Assembly (NCBI GenBank): GCA_018350325.1
Contig: JAEVLN010000011.1
Location: forward strand, 1,174,449 to 1,238,448
Reading direction: 5' to 3'
Source: Globodera rostochiensis
Taxonomy: Eukaryota; Nematoda; Chromadorea; Rhabditida; Heteroderidae
DNA length: 64,000 nt
Position 1 is the stretch's first letter. Every line of letters starts with the position of its first letter. The notes under the pieces were generated by a model. That model was not told the DNA's origin and did no database searches. It worked only from the letters and a program-made list of their open reading frames with translations. Of this stretch, positions 1-9,876 are shown in pieces. A program made the translations under genes and the position numbers.

Positions 1-1155
1 ACACTGCTCTTATTCACCGTTGTTGGCATTGCATTCATTCAGTTGTTTATGGTGGGTTTGAGATTTTTTGCCAAAGCTAGATGAAAATTTTTTCTTTAAT
101 TGGGTGTCAGACCCATCCATCACCAACCCAAATCACCTCCAATTCAAGAAAATTAAGAAAAGGTCGACCTGAAAAGCCCGGAAAAATAAAATGGGTTTTT
201 TGACAAACTTTTTGATCATAACTTTTCTCAACTTTAACATATCAATTTGAATTAATGTTTATTATAATTGGCACATTTAAATTAAAACTCCTCATTTTCT
301 GATGCCCACTTTTGTAGGGCTTAACGGACGGCGCGGTTTCCTGTAACCTTGAGGGGGTGTGTAAAGATTCGCCAGAGAACGGTGAGGGCACAGTGTGCTC
401 CGATTGCAAAAGTTGCACCTTCAAAAACTGTTGCAACAAAGTGTACACGAGTCAATACGCTAAATGCAACATTCCGGGATGGAAAGCAGCAAATTATGTT
501 GGAAGCGTTCCCGTCGATATCACAGCGCCAAAAAAGCGTGACGCTGGTATGTTTTTGTTAATTATGGGAACTGTTTAATTTAACAGCAATTGATATTTTC
601 GTATAAATAAAATCTGGGCCAATAAGTGTGTTCAATTATGGCAAATGTAGAGTTGGTGGCCGGGCCGGGACTGGTACTGAAATGTTCAATTTTCCATTTG
701 GGGAACTGAAATTTCGTTGCCAGTTTTTCAAAATTCCACTAAAACTCCCCTATAGTGGTCCCGGCTTTTACCAATCATTTTTTTCCTTTTTTTTGCCCAT
801 AAGCGCCGGGTTTTTGACCGGAAATTTTTCCAGTCCCGTCCACAGGTTTTCCCAAATATCCTGGTCCCGGCCAACTCTAGGCAAATGACCAAAAATTATT
901 TCACTGATTAATCGAATGATTTAAATATATAAAGGGTATATAACATTTACATTTTAGATTTAATGTGCCCGTTGTTCAATTTAACGTAATTTGTCAGGCT
1001 GTTCGGACAGCAATCCGTGCCCAGACGGCAGTAAATGCGTCGCTTATAAGAAAGGCGACAGCCACGGTTTCTGCTGGCGTGGACCGCAAGGCGATGCCGG
1101 CAATTCTAGTTTCGCTTTGGCCATCCTAATCGCCGGCCTCGTCGTACTTCTGTGA
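1..1155 (+). CDS. Small cysteine-rich secreted/GPI-type protein, copy 1 (5' end cut by window)
   Basis: Three exons read through in one frame: 1-51, 318-546 and 998-1155, with GT-AG introns at phases 0 and 1. Exon 1 is the hydrophobic core of a signal peptide (LLFTVVGIAFIQLF); by comparison with the copy at 13215 only the first few codons are missing. Exon 2 carries a Cys-rich block containing VCSDCKSCTFKNCCNKVYT, and exon 3 has CSDSNPCPDGSKC followed by GFCW. The last 18 or so residues are hydrophobic and end LIAGLVVLL, as in a GPI-attachment signal. The mature protein would sit outside the cell, perhaps on a membrane. I do not recognise the family or a function. Intron 2 (547-997) holds a MITE. 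An HTH-gene fragment follows at 1427, as it also does beside copy 2. Confidence 0.75.
648..879. mobile_element. hAT-like MITE with 8-bp target duplication
   Basis: A 232-bp non-coding element begins TAGAGTTGGTGGCCGGG and ends CCCGGCCAACTCTA, which are terminal inverted repeats. It is bounded by the direct repeat GGCAAATG at 640-647 and 880-887. An 8-bp target duplication with TAGAG-type ends is typical of hAT-superfamily non-autonomous elements. It lies in intron 2 of the Cys-rich gene. A related element sits in intron 2 of the paralogue at 13215. Confidence 0.8.
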
Positions 1156-1426
1156 TCAGATCGATCGATCAAAAGTGATTGATGATGCAACTGATCATTT
1201 TTTTATTGTCATTCATTGAATGTCCTTGGATGAACAAAAAGTTGTCTGCGAATGCAAAAAGATAAATTTGTAATCAAAAGTGTCTTAAAGCAATTCTAAC
1301 ATTCCAATGTGATTATTAGGGCCAGGATGTATATTGACTAAAACGTGAAATATTAATATTTTTTTGTAAATATTGCATCTTTAAATTTATCCAATTATCA
1401 GAAATTTTAAACAAATTATTGCTTCG

Positions 1427-1612
1427 GAGGTGCCGGAATTTACAGAAAAGAAAGAATGGCATAAAATGGAAACACAGACAACAGAAGTTGAGAATAAATC
1501 AAGATCAGCCCAATCCAAATGAACAAAGCTTTTAAAAAAGAGAAAAGGGAAAACTAAAGCAATATTGTGAAATTAAAAGAAATCATCCAAAGATCAAAAG
1601 TCCCGATTTTCC
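1427..1612 (+). pseudogene. Fragment of secreted multi-HTH gene
   Basis: The reading frame EVPEFTEKKEWHKMETQ matches the N-terminal acidic region of the gene at 20964. It then suffers a 2-nt deletion just after NKS (about 1501), giving an early stop. After a large internal deletion, a stretch near 1545-1600 reads as the KLKQYCEIKRNHPK segment of the second HTH unit. It has no signal peptide and no open frame, so it is a decayed remnant. The 270 bases before it and the rest up to 2288 are AT-rich with no supported gene. Confidence 0.75.
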
Positions 1613-2288
1613 TTGCAACCTATACCGATATACTCTAATTTTAACTGATTAAATGTTTTTATGCGAGAAGTAATCAAAAATTGAAAAAACAAAAAATAAA
1701 TAAATATAAATTGGAAGCGCAAATAAATAAAATTCACTTAATTCAGTGAACGCTGCTCGTCAGTGGGATGAGCCAAAGCGCGTGTAGAACTAACTACTGC
1801 AAAATGCCGTTTTGATCCGGAAAGATTTTTTTGAAATTATAGTTCCACGAGAGTCTCGAGACAGAGAAAAAAGTCGTAATGTTTATTGATTTGATGCTGC
1901 GCAGGATGCCACCAATTTCTGTAATGAAAAACATGTTTTAAATTAGAATTAATGGCATTCTCATTTTTAGCAACGCTTCATTTACAGAGAAAGAGAAGAT
2001 TCGCGGGCAATAGAACGCAAAACACCGGTGACAACCGAATAAACCGAAAGATCTCGAATTTCCAAACGGGATTCCCACAAATAAATATTGGATTAATAAA
2101 TGGACGTTCTTTGGGGGAGAGAGGGTGACGCGAGGGGCATTTACATGAATTTTGCCAAAAAAAAAATTGAGGAAGGAGAATAAATGCGTGGAAATATTCT
2201 GCAAATCAATTTTATTGGCTACATTTTCAATATAAATTAATTCATGTTATTTATTAATATTTTATTAAATAAATTTTAGCAAATAAAC
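1613..2288. other. Intergenic and upstream region of the HTH gene at 2289
   Basis: No supported coding sequence. An AT-rich tract ends in TTTTAG at 2274-2279, ten bases before the ATG at 2289. That could be a splice or spliced-leader acceptor. A TGGCAT (reverse of ATGCCA) occurs at 1953-1958. Confidence 0.3.
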
Positions 2289-3182
2289 ATGAAATTTTGG
2301 CTATTATTTATTATTTCATTATTTGCAACAAATTTTATCCAAAATGCAAATTCCGGCGGACAAGAGCCAAAACTTTACAAATCATTTGATGAAATATTTG
2401 GAAAAGGATGGGATGATGAAAGTAATGATTCAAAAGATTTGAACTGTCGTCATGTTGAAAAAGAAGTTCAAGACGTACAACATCCAAACAATTCTGATCA
2501 GAAATATATTGATGAAATATTAAAACAGAAATTTGATGAAATTTATGATGAAAATTGGTCGGAAGACAAAAACAATTCAGCGCCAGATCAAGATAAAAGT
2601 GTTGATGAACAGCAAAATGAGTCCAATGAATGGGAAAAAATTGAGTCTTATCAGCAAAAACGAGAAATTATTCAGAAATTCCGTGAAATGAAAGAAGATT
2701 ATAAGAAAAACAGAAAATATTCCAGAAAAGCATGGGCTCAAATTGAGATAAAAATATCAAATGGTTTGGGAGTTGGTCGCACAAAGTTGTATAAATGGAT
2801 GAAAGAGTTGGCTTTAAATCGTGAAAAAAAGTCAAAGTTTTCTGAGTTCGAAAAACGTGAAATTTTGAAACAATTTGATGCAATAAAATGCAAATGTAAG
2901 AAGGCAAAACTCAAAAACATTTCAATGAATGAACTCGATGAGAAAATTGCAAAAAAATGGGGCGTTTGTAGAACAACAATAACTGAATGGAAGCGCAAAT
3001 TTGGCCTTTCAGCCAGCAACAAATTTTCCGATGCAACAAAAATTGGAATTTTAAAGAAATATGCCAAAATAAAAGGGAAGAATCCGAAAATGAGTGATTG
3101 TGAAATTGCTGATTTATTGAAAATCTCAAGAAGAAGTATAACTAAATGGAAAAAACAATTTAAAGAAGAAATTAAGAATTAA
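2289..3182 (+). CDS. Secreted protein with three tandem HTH units
   Basis: A single-exon frame of 297 residues. Residues 1-22 are a signal peptide (MKFWLLFIISLFATNF..., small residues NANS before likely cleavage). Residues 30-120 are acidic and repeat a short motif twice: FDEIFGKGW near 33 and FDEIYDENW near 82. Three HTH units follow at about 121-176, 183-240 and 245-296. Each has the pattern K..IL..F/Y..IK, a basic spacer, I(A/S)..LG(V/I), then a recognition helix ending W(K/M)(K/R). This resembles transposase or Psq-type homeodomain-like HTHs. No catalytic domain is visible. Protein export is predicted from sequence, and DNA binding is inferred from the HTH pattern. It is most like the gene at 6283, which has a fourth HTH unit. 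The start is the first ATG before the hydrophobic core. Confidence 0.85.
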   Translation: MKFWLLFIISLFATNFIQNANSGGQEPKLYKSFDEIFGKGWDDESNDSKDLNCRHVEKEVQDVQHPNNSDQKYIDEILKQKFDEIYDENWSEDKNNSAPDQDKSVDEQQNESNEWEKIESYQQKREIIQKFREMKEDYKKNRKYSRKAWAQIEIKISNGLGVGRTKLYKWMKELALNREKKSKFSEFEKREILKQFDAIKCKCKKAKLKNISMNELDEKIAKKWGVCRTTITEWKRKFGLSASNKFSDATKIGILKKYAKIKGKNPKMSDCEIADLLKISRRSITKWKKQFKEEIKN

Positions 3183-4139
3183 AAATTCGCATTTAATGTA
3201 TTTAGACTCAACGCGAAGATGTTTTTCTTTGGGGTCAGATTCTGTTGAAAATTTTGTAACGAGTGAATTGTTCGTTTCATAAATTACTGTGTAACACATT
3301 GTACAAATAACATAAATTTTGTAGAGATTCCAAGACTTGAAAAAAATGCAATTATAAATGTGGTTGAATTTTGGATTGACTTTGAGAACTGTCCATTTCA
3401 ATGTTAAGAATTCTTTTATCCATTTTTATCGATTGGCTCCCAAGGTTCAAGTGAGTCTTTTTTGAACTTAGAGTCTAAAAACCCCCGAGTTTGGATCGGC
3501 ATTTTTTTTTAATATTCAAATAAAAGCCAAAAATTAAAGCATGATGTTTTTTAACCTTAACCAAATGAAACAAACACACAGATACCATTTAAACTCCCTA
3601 AGTTTTATTAGTAAGTCAATGCTAAACAGTTAGAGAATTCATGAAAAAACTAATTTCCATTACCACTTTTTCCCAGTTTAGCTTTTTAAAACCGAAAACC
3701 GAAAAACAATTTTCTTTACCCAACCAAAAAATTGATAGAAAAAATGAACAGAAATTTGTGCCAGCAATAAAATCTTTTATTTCACGGATTTTTTTGGATA
3801 ATTTCTTGTTTTTGCTAATCGGATTCAATTTTTTTTTACACATTTACAAGATCATCCACTAACGGCGCTGAATTTTATTTTTTGTTTTTTTACTTTTTTT
3901 CGCAGTTATCAATTTTGTTAAACACTTCTTTCTTGTCATTTAATTTTAGTTCTTTCAGTTATTAAAACAATTCTTTTTTTGCCATATATTTTTCAAGCAA
4001 TTTTAACTCCTCCACTACAAATACAAAAATTGTTTTGAAATTCATTTTTCTTTTAATTAATTACTCTTTTACTGATTCTTAGGCAATAAACAAAAACATT
4101 ACTCTTTCCTAAGTGAATTCACTAAAACTTTTTTTCTCC
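3183..4139. other. AT-rich intergenic region
   Basis: No supported gene. Long A/T runs give short overlapping open frames on both strands (for example around 3622-3862) that have low-complexity composition and no recognisable domain. Confidence 0.4.
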
Positions 4140-4485
4140 GGCGGCGCAGCCTAATTAACCCGAGCTCAGTGTCTTAGACTTAGGCCGAATGAACCCCTAC
4201 AGGAGCCAGAGGTCCACCCTAACGAAATTTGCCTTTTTTTTTTGCTTGTTTTCTGGCTTAGGGTGGCTAATGAACCCCAAGTCATGGTAGCTTAGGCCTA
4301 AGCCTAACGAACCACAAGCCAGGATGGCTTAGGCCTAAGTCTAATGAACCCCAAGTGTTTTAAGCTATAAACCTTAGCTAAGGGTTTTTTAGGCTTAAGC
4401 CTAGCGAGCCCCAAGCTTAGGCCTAAGCCTAACGAACCCAAGCCAAGGTGGCTTAGGCCTAAGCCTAATGAACCCCTATCTAACT
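4140..4485. repeat. Degenerate minisatellite containing TTAGGC/GCCTAA
   Basis: Roughly 36-45 bp units with the core GCTTAGGCCTAAGCCTAA followed by YGAACCCCAAGCC. The core contains the nematode telomere hexamer TTAGGC fused head to head with its complement. A related array in the opposite orientation is at 8965-9175. Confidence 0.7.
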
Positions 4486-5699
4486 TTCTTACAGTTATTC
4501 TATACGGTTTTGATGTTAAATAGGCGAATCAATTTTAGTGACTCCTTTTTCTTGAGTTTCTGGAGCACTTGTTGAGTTTCTTCCAAATCTGGTATTTTGT
4601 TGTATGTATCTTAAGAAAGACAGATCATTTATTCTCTTATAATATTTCCCCCTTTTTATTTGATTTGTTAACGTTGGATCAGTTATCATCTGAATCTGAA
4701 TCGAGATTTGATCACTTGTGAGTTTAAAACATAATTCAGCTTCCTTTTCTTCTTCTGGGGGTGATCACTTCTGGATGAACAGCTTTTCTAACAGAAATTC
4801 CGGCCTCCGAATGATCGTTGTATTTTGGGTTGAGAAACATAATTCAGCTTTTCTTTTGTCCGCTGAGATTATTAGACGGAATGGTCAGTTTTTTTGCTGA
4901 AAAATGTAGGCTTTTGGTTACCTTCAACTGTTGGTTCGGTGTCCTTTTCTTGAGGGTTCGAACCTTTGTCGTTTTCTGCTTCACTAAAAGATTTATTTGG
5001 TTTTTATTTGTGTGTGGCCGAGCCAATGTGTTTTAAATTTTTTTAAGCTTGCTTTTGTTAGACTTGTTAGAGCAGATGATTGGTTGGGATTTTTTTCTTT
5101 TTTTGAAGATGGAGTTGTTTGGGATAAATACAATTTGTTCCTTTTCCCATTTTTCTTCGGGCAGACTTTATTGGATGCTTCTCCTTTTGAAAACATCCAA
5201 AAAGTGCTTACAATCTTTTACGAATGTGTACTCTTTTTCCAACTAGGAATTTCTTGATTTACTATTACAATTTTAAATTGTTTTTATAATCTCGATTTAC
5301 AGCAAGAACACCAGCCAACAATCCATTTGTTTGGCCGAAAATTTTTGAAATTCCAAAGAGGTTGAGAGCTCTTTTGATTGAGCAGCCATTCGTTGATTAG
5401 GAAATTTTCATCTGCCATTGTGCGTTCAGTTCAAAAGTTTGCAACGAAAGCTGGATTAAGGATGCTGAATGGGGTCTTAGAAGCGGAAAAATGCGCAGTA
5501 TTTTAACTTTGTTTTTTACAAATTCATTTTAAGCTTTTAAGCATGAATTAATGCGACAGAAAAGAAGACTCTTGTTGGTCAGTAAAACACTTGGTAGAGA
5601 ATGTGCGCTAAATCTTGACACTACTGAGGAGCTCGAATTTTAAGATGATTTTCTGAGCGAAAACCATCAAAGAACCCAAAGGCTATCTGAACCGGATAA
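4486..5699. other. Region without a supported gene
   Basis: T-rich sequence with several short open frames at 4718-5257 that overlap one another and show no domain or paralogue in the window. Nothing here is supported as coding. Confidence 0.3.
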
Positions 5700-5933
5700 A
5701 GTGACCATTACATTTCTAATGTATTCGACAAAGACGCTAGGCTTGCACCAGCCCAGCAGAATTTTGGAAGAACGAGAAAATGCTGCCATTTCTGTCGCAA
5801 ATGCGGCTTCAGTCGATTGAAATATGTGATGGATGATCAGCGATTTAGACTGACCGAAGAAAATGTTTATAAGCTCCTACTTGCAAAATTCTTTAAACAA
5901 AATCTAATAAACCTCTACTTAATTTCGATTTAA
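5700..5933 (+). pseudogene. Possible nuclear-receptor zinc-finger fragment
   Basis: An open frame between stops, without a start codon. It includes RTRKCCHFCRKCGFSRLKYV at about residues 24-43. The spacing CxxCRxCG...V resembles the end of the second zinc finger of nuclear hormone receptors (CRxCRxxKCxxxGM), but it is two residues short and the first finger is absent. No splice-linked neighbour was found. It may be a decayed exon or a chance match. Confidence 0.25.
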
Positions 5934-6282
5934 TTTACTAAGACGATACTCGAAAAAAATTTGCCTTAAAATCAATTTTTAGAACTCTGAAAAACTCTAG
6001 TGATTTTTAAATAATGCGGGTAGCCGCGGCTAACCGGGGGCGGTTAACGGTTATAAGATTTTGAAGACGGGCGTTTACAGTTGGTTAACGGGAAAATGAG
6101 ATTTTGAGGACGGGCGGTTACGGTTATGAAAATTGGTAACCGTGCACATGCCTGAGTTTTAATACTCTTAAGAAAATCAAAAAAAAAGAAAAAATAACAA
6201 CAATTTAATAATCCAATCCACAACAAAAATAAAATTTTTGCGTTGAGTCAATGGCATACAAAGTAAGAATATTTTCAGATTC

Positions 6283-7425
6283 TTAATCATCTTTAAATTG
6301 TTGTTTCCATTTACGTAGACTTGTTGATGATATGTTCAACATATCTGCAATAACGGCATTTGTCATTAGTGGATTTTTTTCTTTTATTTTGGCATATTTC
6401 TTCAAAATTCCAATTTTTGTTGCATCAGAAATTTTGTTGCTGACAGAAAGGCCAAATTCGCGCTTCCAGTTAAATATTTTGCTGGAACAAACGCCTAATT
6501 TTTTTGCAATTTTTTTATCGAGTTCGCGCATTGAAATGTTTTTTAGTTTTGCCTTTTTACATTTGCTTTTTATCTCATCAAATTGTTTCAAAATTTGACG
6601 TTTTTGTTGATCAGAATAAACATTGAGTTGCGTTATTTGATCAAGTTCCTTTTGTAGAGAACAATCTTTCTCATCTTTGACGGCATTTTTTAGTTCCATT
6701 TTCCATTGGCTAAGTGTTCTTTTTCCAATATTTAAACTTTTGGCTATTTCAAAATCTCTAATTTTTGGGTTGCCTTTTTTAATTTCACAATATTGCTTTA
6801 GTTTTTCCATTTTTTCTTTATCTAATTGCAATTTATGAGTCAGTCCAAACTCTTTTTTCCATTTTTTAATTGTTCTCAGGCTGACGCCGATACTTTTTGA
6901 AATTTTTGCATAAATTTTATGCCATTCTATTCTGGAATGTTTTCTTTTTTGCTTATATTTTTCTTTTAATAAAATAAATTCTTCAAGAATTTCACTCTTT
7001 TTCTGATCAGAATAATCATTTTTGCGTCTTTTTATAAGTTTTGTGCCAGAGTCGCCATTTTCTTGAATTTTTTGACATTTTTTTTTATCAATGCAATCAT
7101 TTTGATCAGTTGAATCAGCTTCATCTTGTTCAATAAATTCATTGTCGTCTTCCGACCAATTTTCATCATAAATTTCATCAAATTTCTGTTTCAATATTTC
7201 ATCAATATTTTTCTGATCAGAAGTGATTGGAGCTTGTCCGTCTTGAACTTCTTCTTTAACATGACGACAGTTCAAGCCTTTTGAATCATTACTTTCATCG
7301 TCCCATCCTTTTCCAAATATTTCATCAAATGATTTGTAAAGTTTTGGTCCTTCGCCCACAGAATTAGCATTTTTGATCAAATATGTTGCAAAGAATGAAA
7401 TAATAAATAATAGCCAAAATTTCAT
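6283..7425 (-). CDS. Secreted protein with four tandem HTH units
   Basis: A single-exon frame of 380 residues on the minus strand. The signal peptide covers residues 1-22 (MKFWLLFIISFFATYLIKNA). FDEIFGKGW (33) and FDEIYDENW (82) lie in an acidic linker. KRRK at about 132-135 is a possible nuclear localisation signal directly before the HTH array. HTH units lie at about 138-195, 201-250, 270-327 and 332-379. The second unit (EKLKQYCEIKKGNPKI) is missing from the shorter family members. The fourth unit (SDATKIGILKKYAKIKEKNP) is nearly invariant in the family. The first 60 residues are almost the same as in the gene at 2289, so these two share a recent N-terminus. A secreted protein with a nuclear signal and DNA-binding-type repeats could act in another cell's nucleus, but that is inference. 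Confidence 0.85.
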   Translation of the reverse strand: MKFWLLFIISFFATYLIKNANSVGEGPKLYKSFDEIFGKGWDDESNDSKGLNCRHVKEEVQDGQAPITSDQKNIDEILKQKFDEIYDENWSEDDNEFIEQDEADSTDQNDCIDKKKCQKIQENGDSGTKLIKRRKNDYSDQKKSEILEEFILLKEKYKQKRKHSRIEWHKIYAKISKSIGVSLRTIKKWKKEFGLTHKLQLDKEKMEKLKQYCEIKKGNPKIRDFEIAKSLNIGKRTLSQWKMELKNAVKDEKDCSLQKELDQITQLNVYSDQQKRQILKQFDEIKSKCKKAKLKNISMRELDKKIAKKLGVCSSKIFNWKREFGLSVSNKISDATKIGILKKYAKIKEKNPLMTNAVIADMLNISSTSLRKWKQQFKDD

Positions 7426-8791
7426 TTTGTTTAGAATAAAATAAATATTTTGTTTTATAAAATCAAATTTCGCAAATGAAAATATTTTATTTTTATATTT
7501 GTATCGTTAGGAATGCTCGTTCAAACTATAAAATATTAATAAGAAATAGTTTGTGCGTAGAATTATTTTATTAAAAATTTGGGAAATTAAATTGATTGGC
7601 ATATTATTTTCCACCCCCCCCCTATCAATTTTTTTGCAATTCATGTGAATGCCCACATCACCCTCTCTCACCTAATACATTTATTCAGGCGTGCTCACGG
7701 ATATCCGAGGATATATCCGGATACGGACGGATAACGGGGGTTTTTTGTTTTAAATCTTTTTTTTTATATTGGTTTCCTGAAAAAATCAAATCTTTCAAAT
7801 CCAAATTCTTTTATTAAACTATTCAATAATTACAGGCAAATTATTTTATTTAGAAAAACCGAAAATAATAATAGCTTTTATACAATTACCTACACTAATC
7901 TCTGGGGAATCTTAACATACCTCCTCAAAGTCACAGGAAACAGTCGTCACCCGGTTAACCGAAAACCGAAACCGGTTTTTGGCAAACCATAGGGGGACCC
8001 TATTGATCAAAAAATGAATAAAAGCCAAAAGAAATATTGCTCAACAAATTTGTATTCATTAATCATAAATTTTTATTGAAAATTTAGTTGTTGTTAGTTT
8101 TTTTATCGTTCCAAAAACCAGGTTCAGTGGCGATTTTCAGACCTGAATTTTTATGGACCAGATCAAACCCTGGATTTTAAAACCCTAATTGGTAGCACGT
8201 AAAAAATTGAGTGTTGGTGTCGAAATTTCCGTTAAAAGTTAATAGAATGCCAACTTCAATTATTTTTAAATTGTAGAGTGAGAAAAACCACAGATTTTTG
8301 GAAAAAAATTTTTTTTTTATTACCTATGTCTTTATGTTGTGTCAGAAATTTAAAGTTGTCAATATTTATTGGAATAACGCATAAATATTTGTTAGAATAC
8401 AAAAAAAGTTCCTTATTTTTAATTTTACCTGACAATGGCCTTTTATGAAAACCAAACAGAATTTTTGTGCAAAACAAATTGTTATCACTGGAGTAACAAC
8501 ACAACATCTGCTTTTGCACACGACGATGGAAACAAATTGGAGGATATTTTTAGCAAAAAAAATTTGTCGCTCTTTTACACCAAATAACGATACGATTTTT
8601 TTTACGATACACGATATGGCCAAAATTACGAATATTTACGATTACGATACGATATTTTTTTATCTGAATTCAATATTCAAAAAAAAATTTTTTTTGTTAG
8701 AAATTTCCAGTTTTTTTCATTTTCTTCTGAAAAACTCGCTATGAAAATGAACTTTTTTTGAGGATTCTGCTTCATTTCTGGGGACGGGAGG
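7426..8791. other. Upstream region and AT-rich intergenic DNA
   Basis: No supported gene. It holds a C run at 7614-7622, a dispersed GGATATATCC-type repeat at 7685-7735 and long A/T runs. TGGCAT occurs at 7597-7602, about 170 bases before the ATG of the minus-strand HTH gene. Confidence 0.35.
7685..7735. repeat. Dispersed GGATATATCC/ATCCGTCCGT repeat, short copy
   Basis: It begins AGGCGTGCTCACGGATATCC and continues with a cluster of GGATAT and GGACGGATAACG. The same words fill 19726-19968 and 63748-63870. Confidence 0.65.
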
Positions 8792-8815
8792 CGGCGGTGC
8801 CGATAGGCGCCGCCG
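8792..8815. repeat. Dispersed GC-rich hairpin element with GATA loop
   Basis: A 10-nt arm CGGCGGTGCC, the loop GATA and the arm GGCGCCGCCG form a near-perfect hairpin (one G-T pair) in an otherwise AT-rich context, followed by an A/T tract. A half-copy (ATCGGCACCGCC) is 30 bases downstream. Further copies are at 17065, 57237, 57826, 57979 and 58238. Confidence 0.7.
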
Positions 8816-8964
8816 AGAAAATTTAGTATTTTTGACTCAAATCGGCACCGCCAACCCCCTCCCAAATCTGGGGTTTAGAGGTCAAAAATTACGATACGTG
8901 TGATTTTTAGCCAAAATACGATACGATATGGCTCTAAATTACGTTATTTACGATTACGATACGG

Positions 8965-9175
8965 TATAGCCTAAGCCACCTTGAGCTTGGGGCACTTTAT
9001 GATCAGGCCTAAGCCACCCTAAGCTTGGGGCTCGCTAGGCTTAGGCTTAAGCCACCCTGATCTTGGGGCTAGTAAAATTTGGCCTAAGCCACCCTGAGCT
9101 TGGGGCTCGCTAGGCTTAGGCTACCCTGATCTTGGGGCTCGTTAAAATTAGGCCTAAACTACCCTGATCTTGGGT
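8965..9175. repeat. Degenerate TTAGGC/GCCTAA minisatellite, second array
   Basis: Units of about 35-45 bp with AGGCCTAAGCCACCCTGA followed by TCTTGGGGCTCG. It is the inverted relative of the array at 4140-4485. It abuts the HTH pseudogene at 9176. Confidence 0.7.
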
Positions 9176-9822
9176 CAGAATAAACCTTGTAGGGACTTAT
9201 TTGATCGAGCTTTTTTTGTAAAGAATAATCATTCTCATCTTTGACAGCATTTTTAAGTTCCTTTTTCCATTTATTTAGTGTTTTTCCTCCAATATTTAAA
9301 ATTTCTGCTATTTCAAAATCTTTGACTTTTGGATTATTTCTTTTAATTTCACAATATTGCTTTAGTTTTCTTCTTAATAAATTCTTCAACAATTTCACGC
9401 TTTTGCTGCTCAGAATAATGATTCTTTCGTCTTTTTATGATTTTTGTGCCAGGGTCGCCATTTTTTTGCACTTTTTGACATTTTTGTCCATCAATGCAAT
9501 CATTTTGATCAGTTGAATCAGCTTCATCTTCTTCAATAAATTCATTATCCTCTTCCGACCAATTTTCATCAAACATTTAATCAAATCTTTCCCTTATTTT
9601 TCTATTGACAAAACTTTCATAATGATCAGAAAAGCTTTGTTCATTTGGATTGGGCTGATCAGTTGATTTATTCTCAACTTCTGTTGTCTGTGTTTCCATT
9701 TTATGCCATTCTTTGGTTTCTGTAAATTCCGGCATTTCTTTAAAACATTTTTGATCACAAAGTTTATCATTCCCGCATTGCAGACAACTTTTGTTCATCC
9801 AAGGGCATTCAATGAATGACAA
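9176..9822 (-). pseudogene. Broken multi-HTH gene fragment next to Cys-rich copy 2
   Basis: The minus strand reads MPEFTETKEWHKMETQTTEV, then ENKSTDQPNPNEQ, then a stop (TAA near 9578). A second frame carries ENWSEEDNEFIEEDEADST and KRRKNHYSEQQKREIVEEF. A deletion joins the first HTH unit to the second (KLKQYCEIKRNNPKVKDFEI), and homology ends at the TTAGGC repeat. The 5' part does not encode a signal peptide but a different Cys-rich stretch (IECPWMNKSCLQCGNDKLC), also recognisable after Cys-rich copy 1 near 1215-1260. The gene is not functional as an HTH protein. Confidence 0.75.
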
Positions 9823-9876
9823 TAAAAAAAATGATCAGAATTTGCATCATCAATCACTTTTGATCGATCGATCTGA

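Noticed and set aside
4818..5257. Overlapping hydrophobic frames that look like small membrane proteins
   Set aside because: T-rich DNA yields Phe and Leu runs in any frame. No paralogue, start context or splice partner.
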